This document shows positions 1 to 7,602 of a stretch of 64,000 nt of DNA, piece by piece. The notes below the pieces were generated by a model that was not told where the DNA came from, searched no databases, and worked only from the letters and a program-made list of their open reading frames with translations. Position numbers and translations under genes: made by a program. The stretch covers positions 310,001 through 374,000 of the forward strand of contig NZ_JAIOAO010000002.1 in NCBI RefSeq assembly GCF_021190955.1, read 5' to 3'. This DNA comes from Parachryseolinea silvisoli. GTDB taxonomy: Bacteria; Bacteroidota; Bacteroidia; Cytophagales; Cyclobacteriaceae. Each line of letters begins with the position of its first letter. The stretch's first letter is position 1.

Positions 1-144
1 AGCATCTTTAAGCTTCAAGACCGTTATTTTCAGAAAGGTAAGCTGCGCCGTACGCGGGTGGTCTGCCGCGAATTAAAGTCGAAGCGTGACTATCTGGTAC
101 CGGCCGACGCCCAGGTGAGCGACGTTCAGTTCAGTCTTCTTTGA
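1..144 (+). CDS. 3' end of an unidentified gene (possibly SprT-like)
   Basis: An open frame enters the window at base 1 and ends in TGA at 142-144, giving 47 residues with a basic stretch (KGKLRRTRVVCRE) and a closing YLVPADAQV segment. Its tail loosely recalls the C-terminal end of SprT-like metalloprotease-family proteins of Bacteroidota, but no catalytic motif lies in the visible part, so this is a guess. The stop codon overlaps the 3' end of the convergent gene on the other strand by 19 bases, which is compatible with two real genes meeting tail to tail. Without the upstream sequence I cannot give a function. Confidence 0.45.
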   Translation, partial: SIFKLQDRYFQKGKLRRTRVVCRELKSKRDYLVPADAQVSDVQFSLL

Positions 145-692
145 ATGAAATTGCTAACCAGGTCGTAAAACACCGTGGGCAGCAAGGTACGCCAACGGTC
201 TAGCTGAAGCGTGCCACCCATGTTGATATACTGGTCGATGTGATACTTCTGAAACTCGGTGCGCACAAACTCGGGAAAGTTTACGGCCGCGATCCATCCA
301 TCGCCCACTTCTTCAAACCACTCTTCATAATACGAGTCGTCGGAGCCGTGGAAGTTCATGATGTTCTCGCCGATCAGGATAAACTTATTGATTCCCTCGT
401 GGATGAGCACTTCGAGTATATTTCGCTTGAGCGTCATGATGTCGTTGTGCAGCGTGTCGTTCCACTCGCCGATAAACTCGATGACGCAGTAGCCGGCGTC
501 GTAGTCGGCGTAGAGAATCTTGATGTATAACGTCTCGGAGCCGATGCCGTCCCAGGCGGGATCAATGTAGTAGCCGTAGATGGTTTCGGAGTAACGATCG
601 AAGTTATACTCTTTGCCGTAGAAGGGCGAGCGCTCGTCTTCCGCTGGGTCGTAATATTTAAGCCAGTTGTAATAAGGTTCTATCTCGTGCAT
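126..692 (-). CDS. conserved hypothetical protein, last gene of the murQ operon
   Basis: A 188-residue soluble protein that I do not recognise. It is acidic and very rich in Tyr, Trp and Phe (the first 35 residues hold nine aromatic residues), with no signal peptide, membrane segment or catalytic motif that I can identify. It starts one base after the murQ stop, so it is almost certainly cotranscribed and probably translationally coupled with murQ. That placement suggests, but does not prove, a role linked to cell-wall sugar recycling. The ATG start is taken because it abuts the upstream stop codon. The antisense frame over 240-530 is a shadow. Confidence 0.8.
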   Translation of the reverse strand: MHEIEPYYNWLKYYDPAEDERSPFYGKEYNFDRYSETIYGYYIDPAWDGIGSETLYIKILYADYDAGYCVIEFIGEWNDTLHNDIMTLKRNILEVLIHEGINKFILIGENIMNFHGSDDSYYEEWFEEVGDGWIAAVNFPEFVRTEFQKYHIDQYINMGGTLQLDRWRTLLPTVFYDLVSNFIQRRLN

Positions 693-693
693 G

Positions 694-1497
694 TCATTGT
701 TGGCTATCGATAGCCTTTCTGACAGAACCGTGTTCGCGCAGCAGTTGTTCAGCCTTTTCGGTCGGGATGCCCAGCTCGTCTACGATCATGCGAACTGCTC
801 TTTCCACCAGCTTGTGGTTGGTCAGCTGCATGTCTATCATTTTGTTGCCCCGTACGTGGCCGAGACGGATCATGACCGATGTCGTGATCATGTTCAGGGC
901 CAGCTTTTGGGCTGTGCCCGACTTCATCCGTGTACTGCCTGTGAGGAATTCCGGCCCCACCACAATCTCAACGGGAAAGTCCGATTCGCGGGCTACGGCC
1001 GAGCCGGCATTACACACGATGCAGCCGGTCGCAATGCTGTGCTTCCGTGCTGTGGCCAGTCCCCCGATAACGTATGGTGTGCGGCCAGAGGCGGCAATGC
1101 CCACCAGTACATCGCGGGAGCTGATGTTATATTCCTGCAGATCTTTCCAGGCTTGTTCCGCGTCGTCCTCCGCGTTCTCTACTGCCCGGCGAATGGCTCT
1201 GTCACCACCGGCTATTATACCAATAACGTGCCCGTGCGGCACGCCAAAGGTGGGCGGGATCTCAGATGCATCGACCACGCCGAGGCGACCACTGGTGCCG
1301 GCGCCGATGTAGAACAGGCGGCCACCTGGCTGCATGCGCTCGACAATGGCGTTCACCAGGGCTTCTATTTGTGGGATGACCTTCTGTACGGCATGGGGCA
1401 CCGTCTGGTCTTCGCGGTTGATGTTTTCGAGCAGCTCACGCACGCTCATCTGTTCGAGATTGTCGTAGTCGGATGAGGATTCGGTGGTAGCTGCCAC
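694..1497 (-). CDS. murQ: N-acetylmuramic acid 6-phosphate etherase
   Basis: MurQ cleaves the D-lactyl ether of MurNAc 6-phosphate to give GlcNAc 6-phosphate, the key step in reuse of muramic acid from turned-over peptidoglycan in the cytosol. The 267-residue protein has the SIS fold signature YIGAGTSGRLGVVDASEIPPTFG at about 63-85. Glu79 and Glu110 have the same 31-residue spacing as the catalytic Glu83/Glu114 pair of the E. coli enzyme. A second SIS motif (GIAASGRTPYV) and the STRMKSGTAQK segment follow. The gene lies 7 bases after a BadF-type sugar kinase and 1 base before a gene of unknown function. No PTS or sugar-6-phosphate transporter is next to it, so MurNAc 6-phosphate presumably comes from the neighbouring kinase. 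Confidence 0.95.
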   Translation of the reverse strand: MAATTESSSDYDNLEQMSVRELLENINREDQTVPHAVQKVIPQIEALVNAIVERMQPGGRLFYIGAGTSGRLGVVDASEIPPTFGVPHGHVIGIIAGGDRAIRRAVENAEDDAEQAWKDLQEYNISSRDVLVGIAASGRTPYVIGGLATARKHSIATGCIVCNAGSAVARESDFPVEIVVGPEFLTGSTRMKSGTAQKLALNMITTSVMIRLGHVRGNKMIDMQLTNHKLVERAVRMIVDELGIPTEKAEQLLREHGSVRKAIDSQQ

Positions 1498-1504
1498 GAG
1501 TATG

Positions 1505-2359
1505 TTAGTTTGATTCGTTCTGGTGGTACAGGGTCAGGCCGGCAATAGGACCTTCCAGGATGTTCTTTACTGTGATGCCTTTGTCGTTGGCCACCTGGCG
1601 CAGCACGTCACTGAAGTAGAAGGCGATGGAGCCGGTGAAGTGCACTTTGAGGTCCTGGTAGTTTTTGTACTGCATCACGTTGTTCTCATAGAACTCGGAG
1701 AAGCTGCGGTATACCAGGTCGTAGCAATACGATTCCTTCAGGTGTTGGAAGAGGAACTTGGTGAAGCTTGCCAGGAAAGCGCTTGGGCGCTCTTGCTGAT
1801 ATACTTTCTCGAGAAACTCTTCGCGGGTCAGCGGGAAGCGCTCGTGGAACTGCGCGGCCAGTGTTTTTGGCAATTTGTTGCGCAAGTAGTCTACCAGGAA
1901 CTGGCGGCCCAGGTGAGCACCCGATCCTTCGTCGGCCAGGATCCAGCCCAGGTTGGCGACGTTGTCGACAATGGCGGTACCATCGTAGAGGCAGGAGTTT
2001 GAACCGGTGCCCATTATACAAGCAATGCCGGCTTCATGTCCACACAGTGCACGGGCGGCAGCGAGTAAGTCCCAACCGATTTCGATCTGTGCTTCGGGAA
2101 AGAACTCCAGGAACGCGCTCTTGATGGTAAGCTGATTCTTTACCGACGATACCCCGGCGCCGTAGAAAAAGATCTTGCTGACGTCACCCTGTTGTTGGTT
2201 GATCTTCGGCAACAGCACCTCCTGCACGTTCTTTTTCAGATCTTCGATGGGTTGATAATACGGATTGAATCCCGGCGTGTTGGCCTGGCCAATCGATCCG
2301 TCGTTTTGAATAAATCTCCAATCGATTTTGGAGCCTCCGCTGTCGGCTATAAGAATCAT
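1505..2359 (-). CDS. BadF/BadG-family sugar kinase (GlcNAc/MurNAc kinase-like)
   Basis: This 284-residue protein belongs to the BadF/BadG/BcrA/BcrD ATPase family that includes mammalian N-acetylglucosamine kinase and bacterial MurK. The phosphate-1 loop is at the N terminus (IADSGGSKIDWRF, about 4-16). A GTGSNSCLYDG motif sits near 117-127 and an adenosine-type GPIAGL motif near the C terminus. It is first in a tight operon with murQ, only 7 bases upstream, so the likely reaction is ATP-dependent 6-phosphorylation of MurNAc, or of GlcNAc and MurNAc, to feed MurQ. The family call is firm; the substrate is inferred from the neighbour alone. Confidence 0.85.
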   Translation of the reverse strand: MILIADSGGSKIDWRFIQNDGSIGQANTPGFNPYYQPIEDLKKNVQEVLLPKINQQQGDVSKIFFYGAGVSSVKNQLTIKSAFLEFFPEAQIEIGWDLLAAARALCGHEAGIACIMGTGSNSCLYDGTAIVDNVANLGWILADEGSGAHLGRQFLVDYLRNKLPKTLAAQFHERFPLTREEFLEKVYQQERPSAFLASFTKFLFQHLKESYCYDLVYRSFSEFYENNVMQYKNYQDLKVHFTGSIAFYFSDVLRQVANDKGITVKNILEGPIAGLTLYHQNESN

Positions 2360-2520
2360 GTCGCGTGGTACTGGTTTGGCAAAGTAAATCAGTTGAATCC
2401 GGAAGTGCCGTCATTCAACCTGGCAAAACTAAAAGAGTAAACAACAACAAAAAAGAACACAACGAAATGTGTTCGTGTGTCTGGTAAAATTTACAATCTT
2501 TTAATGCTCTGCATGTCCGG

Positions 2521-2769
2521 TTATGGTAATAAGCGTCCGGTTACGGCAAATTTTTCGAAAACAGAATCTGTGTGTGGCGCATCCTTGAGCTCGTCGGTGA
2601 GGTCTTGCCCTGCCCAGTGTTCGTAGTGCTTGCCATCGCGCCACAGGCGGGAGCGTCCCACGTCGTAAATGAGACCCTTGTACGCCACCCATATCTGCGG
2701 CTTGTCCTGACCGTTGCGCAGGGCCAACTGTGCGCGTGTGTAGGTAGGAAGTGTTTCGTGTGTATTCAC
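2521..2769 (-). CDS. small cytochrome b5-like heme/steroid-binding domain protein
   Basis: An 82-residue protein made of a single cytochrome b5-like domain: YTRAQLALRNG, then IWVAYKGLIYDV (about 27-37), then HYEHWAGQDLT with His51 as the usual first axial ligand, then APH with His66 as the likely second. This form, with VAYKG.IYDV and W..G.H....AG.DLT, matches the short stand-alone b5-like proteins (MAPR/DUF-type) rather than classic microsomal b5. No signal peptide or membrane anchor is present. Its ATG overlaps the stop of the upstream RDD gene by 4 bases, implying translational coupling. The RDD protein could be its membrane partner, but that is inference. Confidence 0.85.
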   Translation of the reverse strand: MNTHETLPTYTRAQLALRNGQDKPQIWVAYKGLIYDVGRSRLWRDGKHYEHWAGQDLTDELKDAPHTDSVFEKFAVTGRLLP

Positions 2770-3479
2770 TTGCCGGCGGTCAGTTGGCTGTAGTCTTTGA
2801 GGATCGTCGTCAGAAATGCCTCAAAGGTCATGTCGGTCTGTATGCCCAAACGGGTCTTGATCTTTTCGGTGACGATCATGGCGGGCTGCAGGTTGTCGTG
2901 ACGGCGATACACTTCCAGCGCTTGCTGTATCAACTCGGCATCGCGGTCGGAGAGCATGATCACGCCAGGGAATTGCGGCACGTAGTCGTCCGTGGCCAGG
3001 GTAAAGATTTCGGCGGCAGTCACGTCTTTCTGCTTGACCAGCTTTACCACCGTAGTGCCTGCGGCAATATCGCCCAGGCGTTGGCCGCGGCCGTTCCAGG
3101 CGATGGTAATGACTGCAATCATGCCTTGCGCAGCCTGCACTTCCACCAGGCGCAGCAGCCACCGCAGCAAATAGTTGCCAATGGTGGCGGGCGTGCCGTC
3201 CGTGCGAACGACCTTGATCTTCATCTGCCGTTTGCCGGGGCTCTGGCCATCCATAAAGATCTCGAACAGGAGGTGATAGAGTATCGAAGGAATAACCAAT
3301 ACCGAGATGCCCAGGGCAGCCGAGTCGATCTCGACGAGGCTCATGCCATAGGCCACCAGCACGATGTAGGCGACGACGATGACGGTGTCGATCAAGCCGG
3401 CTGCCATGCGGTCACCCAGCGAAGCAACGGGGTATTGGATAAAAACATTTTGCGTTGTCCGTACACTTACAGTTTGCAT
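2766..3479 (-). CDS. RDD family membrane protein
   Basis: A 237-residue integral membrane protein with the RDD signature: a GDRMAAGLIDTV segment near residue 25, two hydrophobic helices, then GQSPGKRQMKIKVVRTDG, a conserved loop of the family. A membrane segment (GMIAVITIAW) and GQRLGDIAAGTTVV close the domain, and a cytosolic tail of about 85 residues follows. I start it at the ATG at 3477-3479 (MQTVSVRTTQ). The longer frame would run into the divergent gene at 3538 and has an uncharacteristic basic leader. RDD proteins have been linked to ion or small-molecule transport; the substrate here is unknown. It is divergent from the SpoIIM/MoxR/DUF58 operon, a pairing I recall from many Bacteroidota. 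Confidence 0.88.
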   Translation of the reverse strand: MQTVSVRTTQNVFIQYPVASLGDRMAAGLIDTVIVVAYIVLVAYGMSLVEIDSAALGISVLVIPSILYHLLFEIFMDGQSPGKRQMKIKVVRTDGTPATIGNYLLRWLLRLVEVQAAQGMIAVITIAWNGRGQRLGDIAAGTTVVKLVKQKDVTAAEIFTLATDDYVPQFPGVIMLSDRDAELIQQALEVYRRHDNLQPAMIVTEKIKTRLGIQTDMTFEAFLTTILKDYSQLTAGK

Positions 3480-3537
3480 CAGGAAGGAAATTCGATAACT
3501 TTTCCGTTGTAAAGATAATGCAAATAGAAATCTGACG

Positions 3538-4785
3538 ATGCGCAAAGATCTCACTCTTGTAACGATCCTGCTGGCGGTCCTGACAGCCGGATGCCGGCCG
3601 GACCCTGTCGACTACACCACCCTGCCCGAAGAGAAGCTACGGCATATGGCGGACTCGCTGGCGCAGGTCTTTATTCTGACAGATGGCCATGTGGACTTAC
3701 CGTACAGACTCAACGTGCGGCACTTCCGGTTGGAACGTGAGTTCCTGGGCATTCCCCTTCAATCGAATACGGGCGACTTTGATTATGAGCGGGCCCGCCA
3801 GGGTGGCCTGGATGCACCCTTTATGTCAATCTATATTCCAGCCTCGTACCAGCAGCTGCCTGACCACGGCAAGGCATACGCCGATTCGGTGATCAGCATG
3901 GTGACGGGCATTACCGACTCGCTGTCGGACAAGTTTGCCTTTGCCGGTACACCGGCCGAGGTCGAAGCCAACACCCGCGCGGGCAAGATCTCGTTGCCAA
4001 TGGGCATGGAGAACGGCTGCCCCATCGGCAACGACCTGAAGAACCTGGAGCATTTTTACAAACGCGGCATTCGCTATATCACCCTCTCCCATAGCAAAGA
4101 CAACCAGATTTGTGACTCGTCGGGGGACACCACCCACACGTGGAATGGCCTGAGTCCTTTTGGCCGCGACGTGGTAAAGGAGATGAACCGCCTGGGCATT
4201 ATGGTTGACATTTCACACGTAGACGACAGCACGTTCTACCAGGTGCTGGCCCTGACGGAAGTGCCGTGCATTGCCTCGCACTCGGCGTGCCGTTTCTTTG
4301 CGCCGACCGTACGACGCGACATGACCGACGATATGATCCGGAAAATGGGTGAGCACGGCGGCGTGATCCACATCAACTTTTACAACGCCTTTCTCGACTC
4401 CGCCGTGGTGAAGCGTAACCAGGAGAACCGTGAAAAGCTGGCCACCTTGCTGGAGGCGAGGAACCTGAAGTATACCGACTCGCTGGCGAAGCCCGTCATC
4501 GAGCAGTTCCGCCAGGACAACCCCTCGCTGAATACCGATGTGGAGATGGTGGCCAACCACATCGACCACATTGTGAAGCTGGCGGGCATTGACCATGTGG
4601 GACTGGGCTCGGACTTCGACGGCGTGGACGGCGATCTGCCCACCGGCCTGGAGGATGTGTCCAAGTATCCGAACCTGTTGTATGTCCTGTTAAAACGCGG
4701 TTATTCGCCGGAGGATATCGAGAAGATTTGCAGCAAAAACACGTTCCGTGTGTGGAACGCTGCGCTGGCGGCGGCGCGGCCGTAA
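3538..4785 (+). CDS. membrane dipeptidase (peptidase family M19), lipoprotein
   Basis: A zinc-dependent dipeptidase of the renal dipeptidase family, 415 residues. The N terminus is a lipoprotein signal with lipobox LTAGC (Cys19), so the enzyme should be anchored in the cell envelope. Metal and substrate motifs appear in order: DGHVDLPYR (about 49-57), the bridging glutamate in MGMENG, LSHSKDNQ, VDISH, ASHSACR and GLGSDFDGV. Length fits the family. It is the first gene of the rightward run leading into SpoIIM, MoxR and DUF58, although a 97-base gap with a weak hairpin separates it from SpoIIM, so it may have its own transcript. A likely role is degrading periplasmic dipeptides. Confidence 0.93.
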   Translation: MRKDLTLVTILLAVLTAGCRPDPVDYTTLPEEKLRHMADSLAQVFILTDGHVDLPYRLNVRHFRLEREFLGIPLQSNTGDFDYERARQGGLDAPFMSIYIPASYQQLPDHGKAYADSVISMVTGITDSLSDKFAFAGTPAEVEANTRAGKISLPMGMENGCPIGNDLKNLEHFYKRGIRYITLSHSKDNQICDSSGDTTHTWNGLSPFGRDVVKEMNRLGIMVDISHVDDSTFYQVLALTEVPCIASHSACRFFAPTVRRDMTDDMIRKMGEHGGVIHINFYNAFLDSAVVKRNQENREKLATLLEARNLKYTDSLAKPVIEQFRQDNPSLNTDVEMVANHIDHIVKLAGIDHVGLGSDFDGVDGDLPTGLEDVSKYPNLLYVLLKRGYSPEDIEKICSKNTFRVWNAALAAARP

Positions 4786-4882
4786 TCGGTAAAAATATTT
4801 CGCCCTTGCACAACGGCAAATGCGTGTATGCCGTTTAGAAATTGTGCATTTTTGGCTTCCGCATGAGCGGAGCATACACCCT

Positions 4883-5851
4883 GTGAGAGAGGCTGCATTT
4901 GTAAAACGAAACCAGGCGCGGTGGCAGGAGTTTGAGAGAACACTGTCCGCACAGGCGGCATCTACCCCCGACAAGCTGGCCGAAGTCTTCATTCAGATCA
5001 CCGACGATCTTTCCTTTGCACGCACGCAGTACCCCGATAGTCGCGTGACCACGTACCTCAACAACCTGGCTTCCAAGATCCACCTGGAGATTTACAAGAA
5101 TAAAAAAGAAGACCGGAGCCGCTTCCGTACTTTCTGGACACACGAAATACCTTCGGCGGTATACGCCAGCCGAAAGCAAATGCTGTATGCGCTGCTGATC
5201 TTTCTGATCGCTGGTGCGGTCGGAGTGGTCTCTACGTTGTACGACGACACCTTTACGCGTCTGATCCTGGGTGACTACTATGTGAATATGACACTCGAGA
5301 ACATTCACAACGGTAACCCCACCGCGGTATACGAAGGCGGCAATGAGAGTGACATGTTCTTTCGCATTACCCTCAACAACATTATGGTGGCCCTTCGGGC
5401 TTTTGCCGTAGGTGCCGTGTCCTCCATCTTTACCGGGTTGTTGCTGTTTTACAACGGCCTGATGGTCGGTACGTTCCTGACTTTCTTTTATACGGAGCAA
5501 CAGCTGGCGCAGGGCGCGCCGGTGGTGATGCTGCACGGCACGATTGAGCTTACGTCTATCGTCATTGCCGGCGGCGCGGGTCTTGTCATGGGCAACAGTC
5601 TGTTATTTCCGGGTACATACTCGCGCATGGCATCGTTCAAGCGCGGCGCCTTGCGGGGCGTGAAGATTGCCGTGGGGCTGGTACCGTTCTTTATCGTGGC
5701 CGGCTTTATCGAGTCGTTCGTTACCCGCTATGCTTTTATGCATTGGGGCCTGAAAGTTCTGATCATTGGCTTATCCGCCTTTATCATGTTGTTCTATTTT
5801 GTTTATCATCCTTATCGCCTTGCCAAACATGGAAAACTTCACGTTGATTGA
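4883..5851 (+). CDS. SpoIIM-like (stage II sporulation protein M) membrane protein
   Basis: A polytopic membrane protein of the SpoIIM/DUF95 family, about 322 residues. I choose the GTG at 4883 because the family typically begins (M)REAAFVKRN. The upstream ATG at 4820 lies inside a small hairpin (AACGGCA/TGCCGTT, 4812-4835) and would add an unlikely leader. A cytosolic region of about 95 residues precedes five or so hydrophobic segments. The family core includes ITLNNIMVALRAF, FYNGLMVGTF and the conserved HGTIEL motif. In non-sporulating Bacteroidota this protein co-occurs with RDD, DUF4129, DUF4350, MoxR and DUF58 genes, as here. Its biochemical role is unknown. The 3' end overlaps the next gene by 23 bases. 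Confidence 0.9.
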   Translation: MREAAFVKRNQARWQEFERTLSAQAASTPDKLAEVFIQITDDLSFARTQYPDSRVTTYLNNLASKIHLEIYKNKKEDRSRFRTFWTHEIPSAVYASRKQMLYALLIFLIAGAVGVVSTLYDDTFTRLILGDYYVNMTLENIHNGNPTAVYEGGNESDMFFRITLNNIMVALRAFAVGAVSSIFTGLLLFYNGLMVGTFLTFFYTEQQLAQGAPVVMLHGTIELTSIVIAGGAGLVMGNSLLFPGTYSRMASFKRGALRGVKIAVGLVPFFIVAGFIESFVTRYAFMHWGLKVLIIGLSAFIMLFYFVYHPYRLAKHGKLHVD

Positions 5852-6836
5852 GTATCAGAAAGAGCGCGACTTCAGTCAGAAGATGAGCGTCGTGTTTGAA
5901 TTCGTCCGGCAAAACTTCAAGTCTTTGTCGCGGTGTTTGCTCTTTATTGCGGGGCCGCCGGTAGCGGTCGGGGCCATCTTTATCAATGATTTCTTTAACC
6001 GTATCCTGGGCTTTAGCAAGGCGTCGCGCGGCAACGCTTACGGCGCCGGTGTTGAAAACATCGAAGATTACTTTACGTCGATTACGTTCCTGTTACAAGT
6101 CATCGGTATCCTGGGTTTTCTGTGGATCGGCGGTGTGATCACCATCGCATGCGTCTATGGCTACATGCGGCTGTACCGGGAGAAGGGCAGCAACCAGATT
6201 GAAGTAAGCGAGGTATGGAGTTATGTGCGCCAAAACTTCGGCCGGTATTTTGGCACGGTGACGTCGTACTTTTTTCTGACGATGATCACTTTTATGATAC
6301 TCTCCATCCCGCTGATGCTGGTGATGGGAGTGGCTGCGACCATTAGCCCTTTCCTGACGATTTTCTTTGTGCTTGGTTTTTATGTAGGGGCCGGGTTGCT
6401 CGGCATGAACCTGTCGATGATCTTTATTATCCGGGCCGTGGAGCCCGTGAGCTTCTTCGATGGCCTGCAACGGCTTATATACCTGGTAAAGGGCAAGGTG
6501 TGGAGCACGTTTGGTGTGGGCGCGTTGAATACACTGATCCAGTCGGTGATCTCGGGTGTCTTTCTGATTCCATGGTATATCATTCTGGCGCTCTCTTTCC
6601 TGCACGAGGTTGACGGTGCCGAGTTTCAGGAACCCTCGTCCGTGTGGAACGCCGTGGGGTCTGTGTTCTTCATCCTCTATTTTATTTGCAATATCATGCT
6701 TTACGCGCTCCCATTGTTGGGATTGGCGTTTCAATATTATAACCTGGTAGAGCTTAAAGAAGCGCGGGGTTTGCTAAACAACCTGGAGTCTTTTGGGGAA
6801 ACAAGTGCACCCAAACAAGCCGATGAACATTACTAG
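5829..6836 (+). CDS. polytopic membrane protein of unknown function (SpoIIM/MoxR operon)
   Basis: A 335-residue protein with about six to seven hydrophobic helices separated by short loops and no recognisable catalytic motif. The start is the ATG at 5829 (MENFTLIEYQKERDFSQKM), which overlaps the end of the SpoIIM gene by 23 bases; the longer frame would only add residues read from within SpoIIM. The N-terminal 40 residues are charged and probably cytosolic (VFEFVRQNFKSL), and a similar VWSYVRQNFGRYFG motif recurs near residue 125, which may point to an internal duplication. The overlaps on both sides (14 bases with the next gene) indicate a translationally coupled membrane operon. Confidence 0.85.
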   Translation: MENFTLIEYQKERDFSQKMSVVFEFVRQNFKSLSRCLLFIAGPPVAVGAIFINDFFNRILGFSKASRGNAYGAGVENIEDYFTSITFLLQVIGILGFLWIGGVITIACVYGYMRLYREKGSNQIEVSEVWSYVRQNFGRYFGTVTSYFFLTMITFMILSIPLMLVMGVAATISPFLTIFFVLGFYVGAGLLGMNLSMIFIIRAVEPVSFFDGLQRLIYLVKGKVWSTFGVGALNTLIQSVISGVFLIPWYIILALSFLHEVDGAEFQEPSSVWNAVGSVFFILYFICNIMLYALPLLGLAFQYYNLVELKEARGLLNNLESFGETSAPKQADEHY

Positions 6837-7602
6837 ATCGTTTTTCTTTCTTTTCTTGCTGACGCTCACGGTCGGTGCTTATGCGCAAGACCAGGTGCCG
6901 CAGACTGCCATAGACACGCTGATGGACGCGGTTGTTGCAGGCGAAGACGAGAAGGAAGTGCCGGAGGTCGTTCCACCGAACGACAGCACCACGATAGAAG
7001 CCCGTGCCATGGATCCTGCCAAGCTGCAGCAGATGCAGGAAGATCCGGAAATGGACTACGGGCAAGATAGCCCGGCCGTAGTAGGGTTATGGGACAGACT
7101 GATGATGTGGCTGGTGGCGATCCTTCGCTGGTTGTTCTTTATGGGCGAATCGACGGATTGGGGCAATGTAATCGTCGGCATCCTGGGGGTGGGTATTTTG
7201 ACGTATGTCATTCTGCGGCTTCTCAAAATTGACGCCCTTAACATGCTCCGTTCCAGGAGCCGGGCCACGTTGCACCATACGGTGTTGGAAGAGAACATTC
7301 ACGAGATGGATTTTGAAAAGCTTATTGCCGATGCATTGGCAGAGCATGCGTATCGCCTGGCCATTCGGTTAACATTTTTGTATAGTCTCAAGCTGCTCTC
7401 CGACCGGCAACACATTCATTGGGAACCGGGCAAGACCAACCACGACTACCTGCGTGAACTGTCGGTAGCCGAGTTGAAGGTCGGCTTTCGCGAGCTGAAC
7501 TTTTATTTCGAGAACGCATGGTATGGTAACTTCTCCATTACGGGCGAGCACTACCAGCGCGTAAACAGTATCTTCAACACCTGGAAAACCAACGTGCGTT
7601 GA
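6823..7602 (+). CDS. DUF4129 domain protein, exported and membrane-anchored
   Basis: A 259-residue protein starting at the ATG at 6823 (MNITRSFFFLFLLTLTVGAYAQ, a clear signal peptide of about 22 residues). An acidic, probably extracytoplasmic stretch of 70-80 residues follows, then a transmembrane segment (VIVGILGVGILTYVILRLL, about 113-131) and a C-terminal cytosolic domain. The segment ALAEHAYRLAIRLTFLYSLKLL with the downstream ELN.YFENAWYGN is characteristic of DUF4129 proteins next to DUF58/MoxR genes. It overlaps the upstream gene by 14 bases and the downstream TTG start by 4. Function is unknown; the family is usually discussed with MoxR chaperones and transglutaminase-like proteins. 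Confidence 0.85.
   Translation: MNITRSFFFLFLLTLTVGAYAQDQVPQTAIDTLMDAVVAGEDEKEVPEVVPPNDSTTIEARAMDPAKLQQMQEDPEMDYGQDSPAVVGLWDRLMMWLVAILRWLFFMGESTDWGNVIVGILGVGILTYVILRLLKIDALNMLRSRSRATLHHTVLEENIHEMDFEKLIADALAEHAYRLAIRLTFLYSLKLLSDRQHIHWEPGKTNHDYLRELSVAELKVGFRELNFYFENAWYGNFSITGEHYQRVNSIFNTWKTNVR

Noticed and set aside
691-1476. Plus-strand frame of 261 codons antisense to murQ
   Set aside because: murQ is intact with its catalytic motifs, and the antisense frame is rich in His, Cys and Gly with no recognisable domain.
4820-4882. ATG start 63 bases upstream of the SpoIIM start
   Set aside because: The added residues are not family-like and the ATG lies inside a hairpin; the GTG at 4883 gives the typical REAAFVKRN start.
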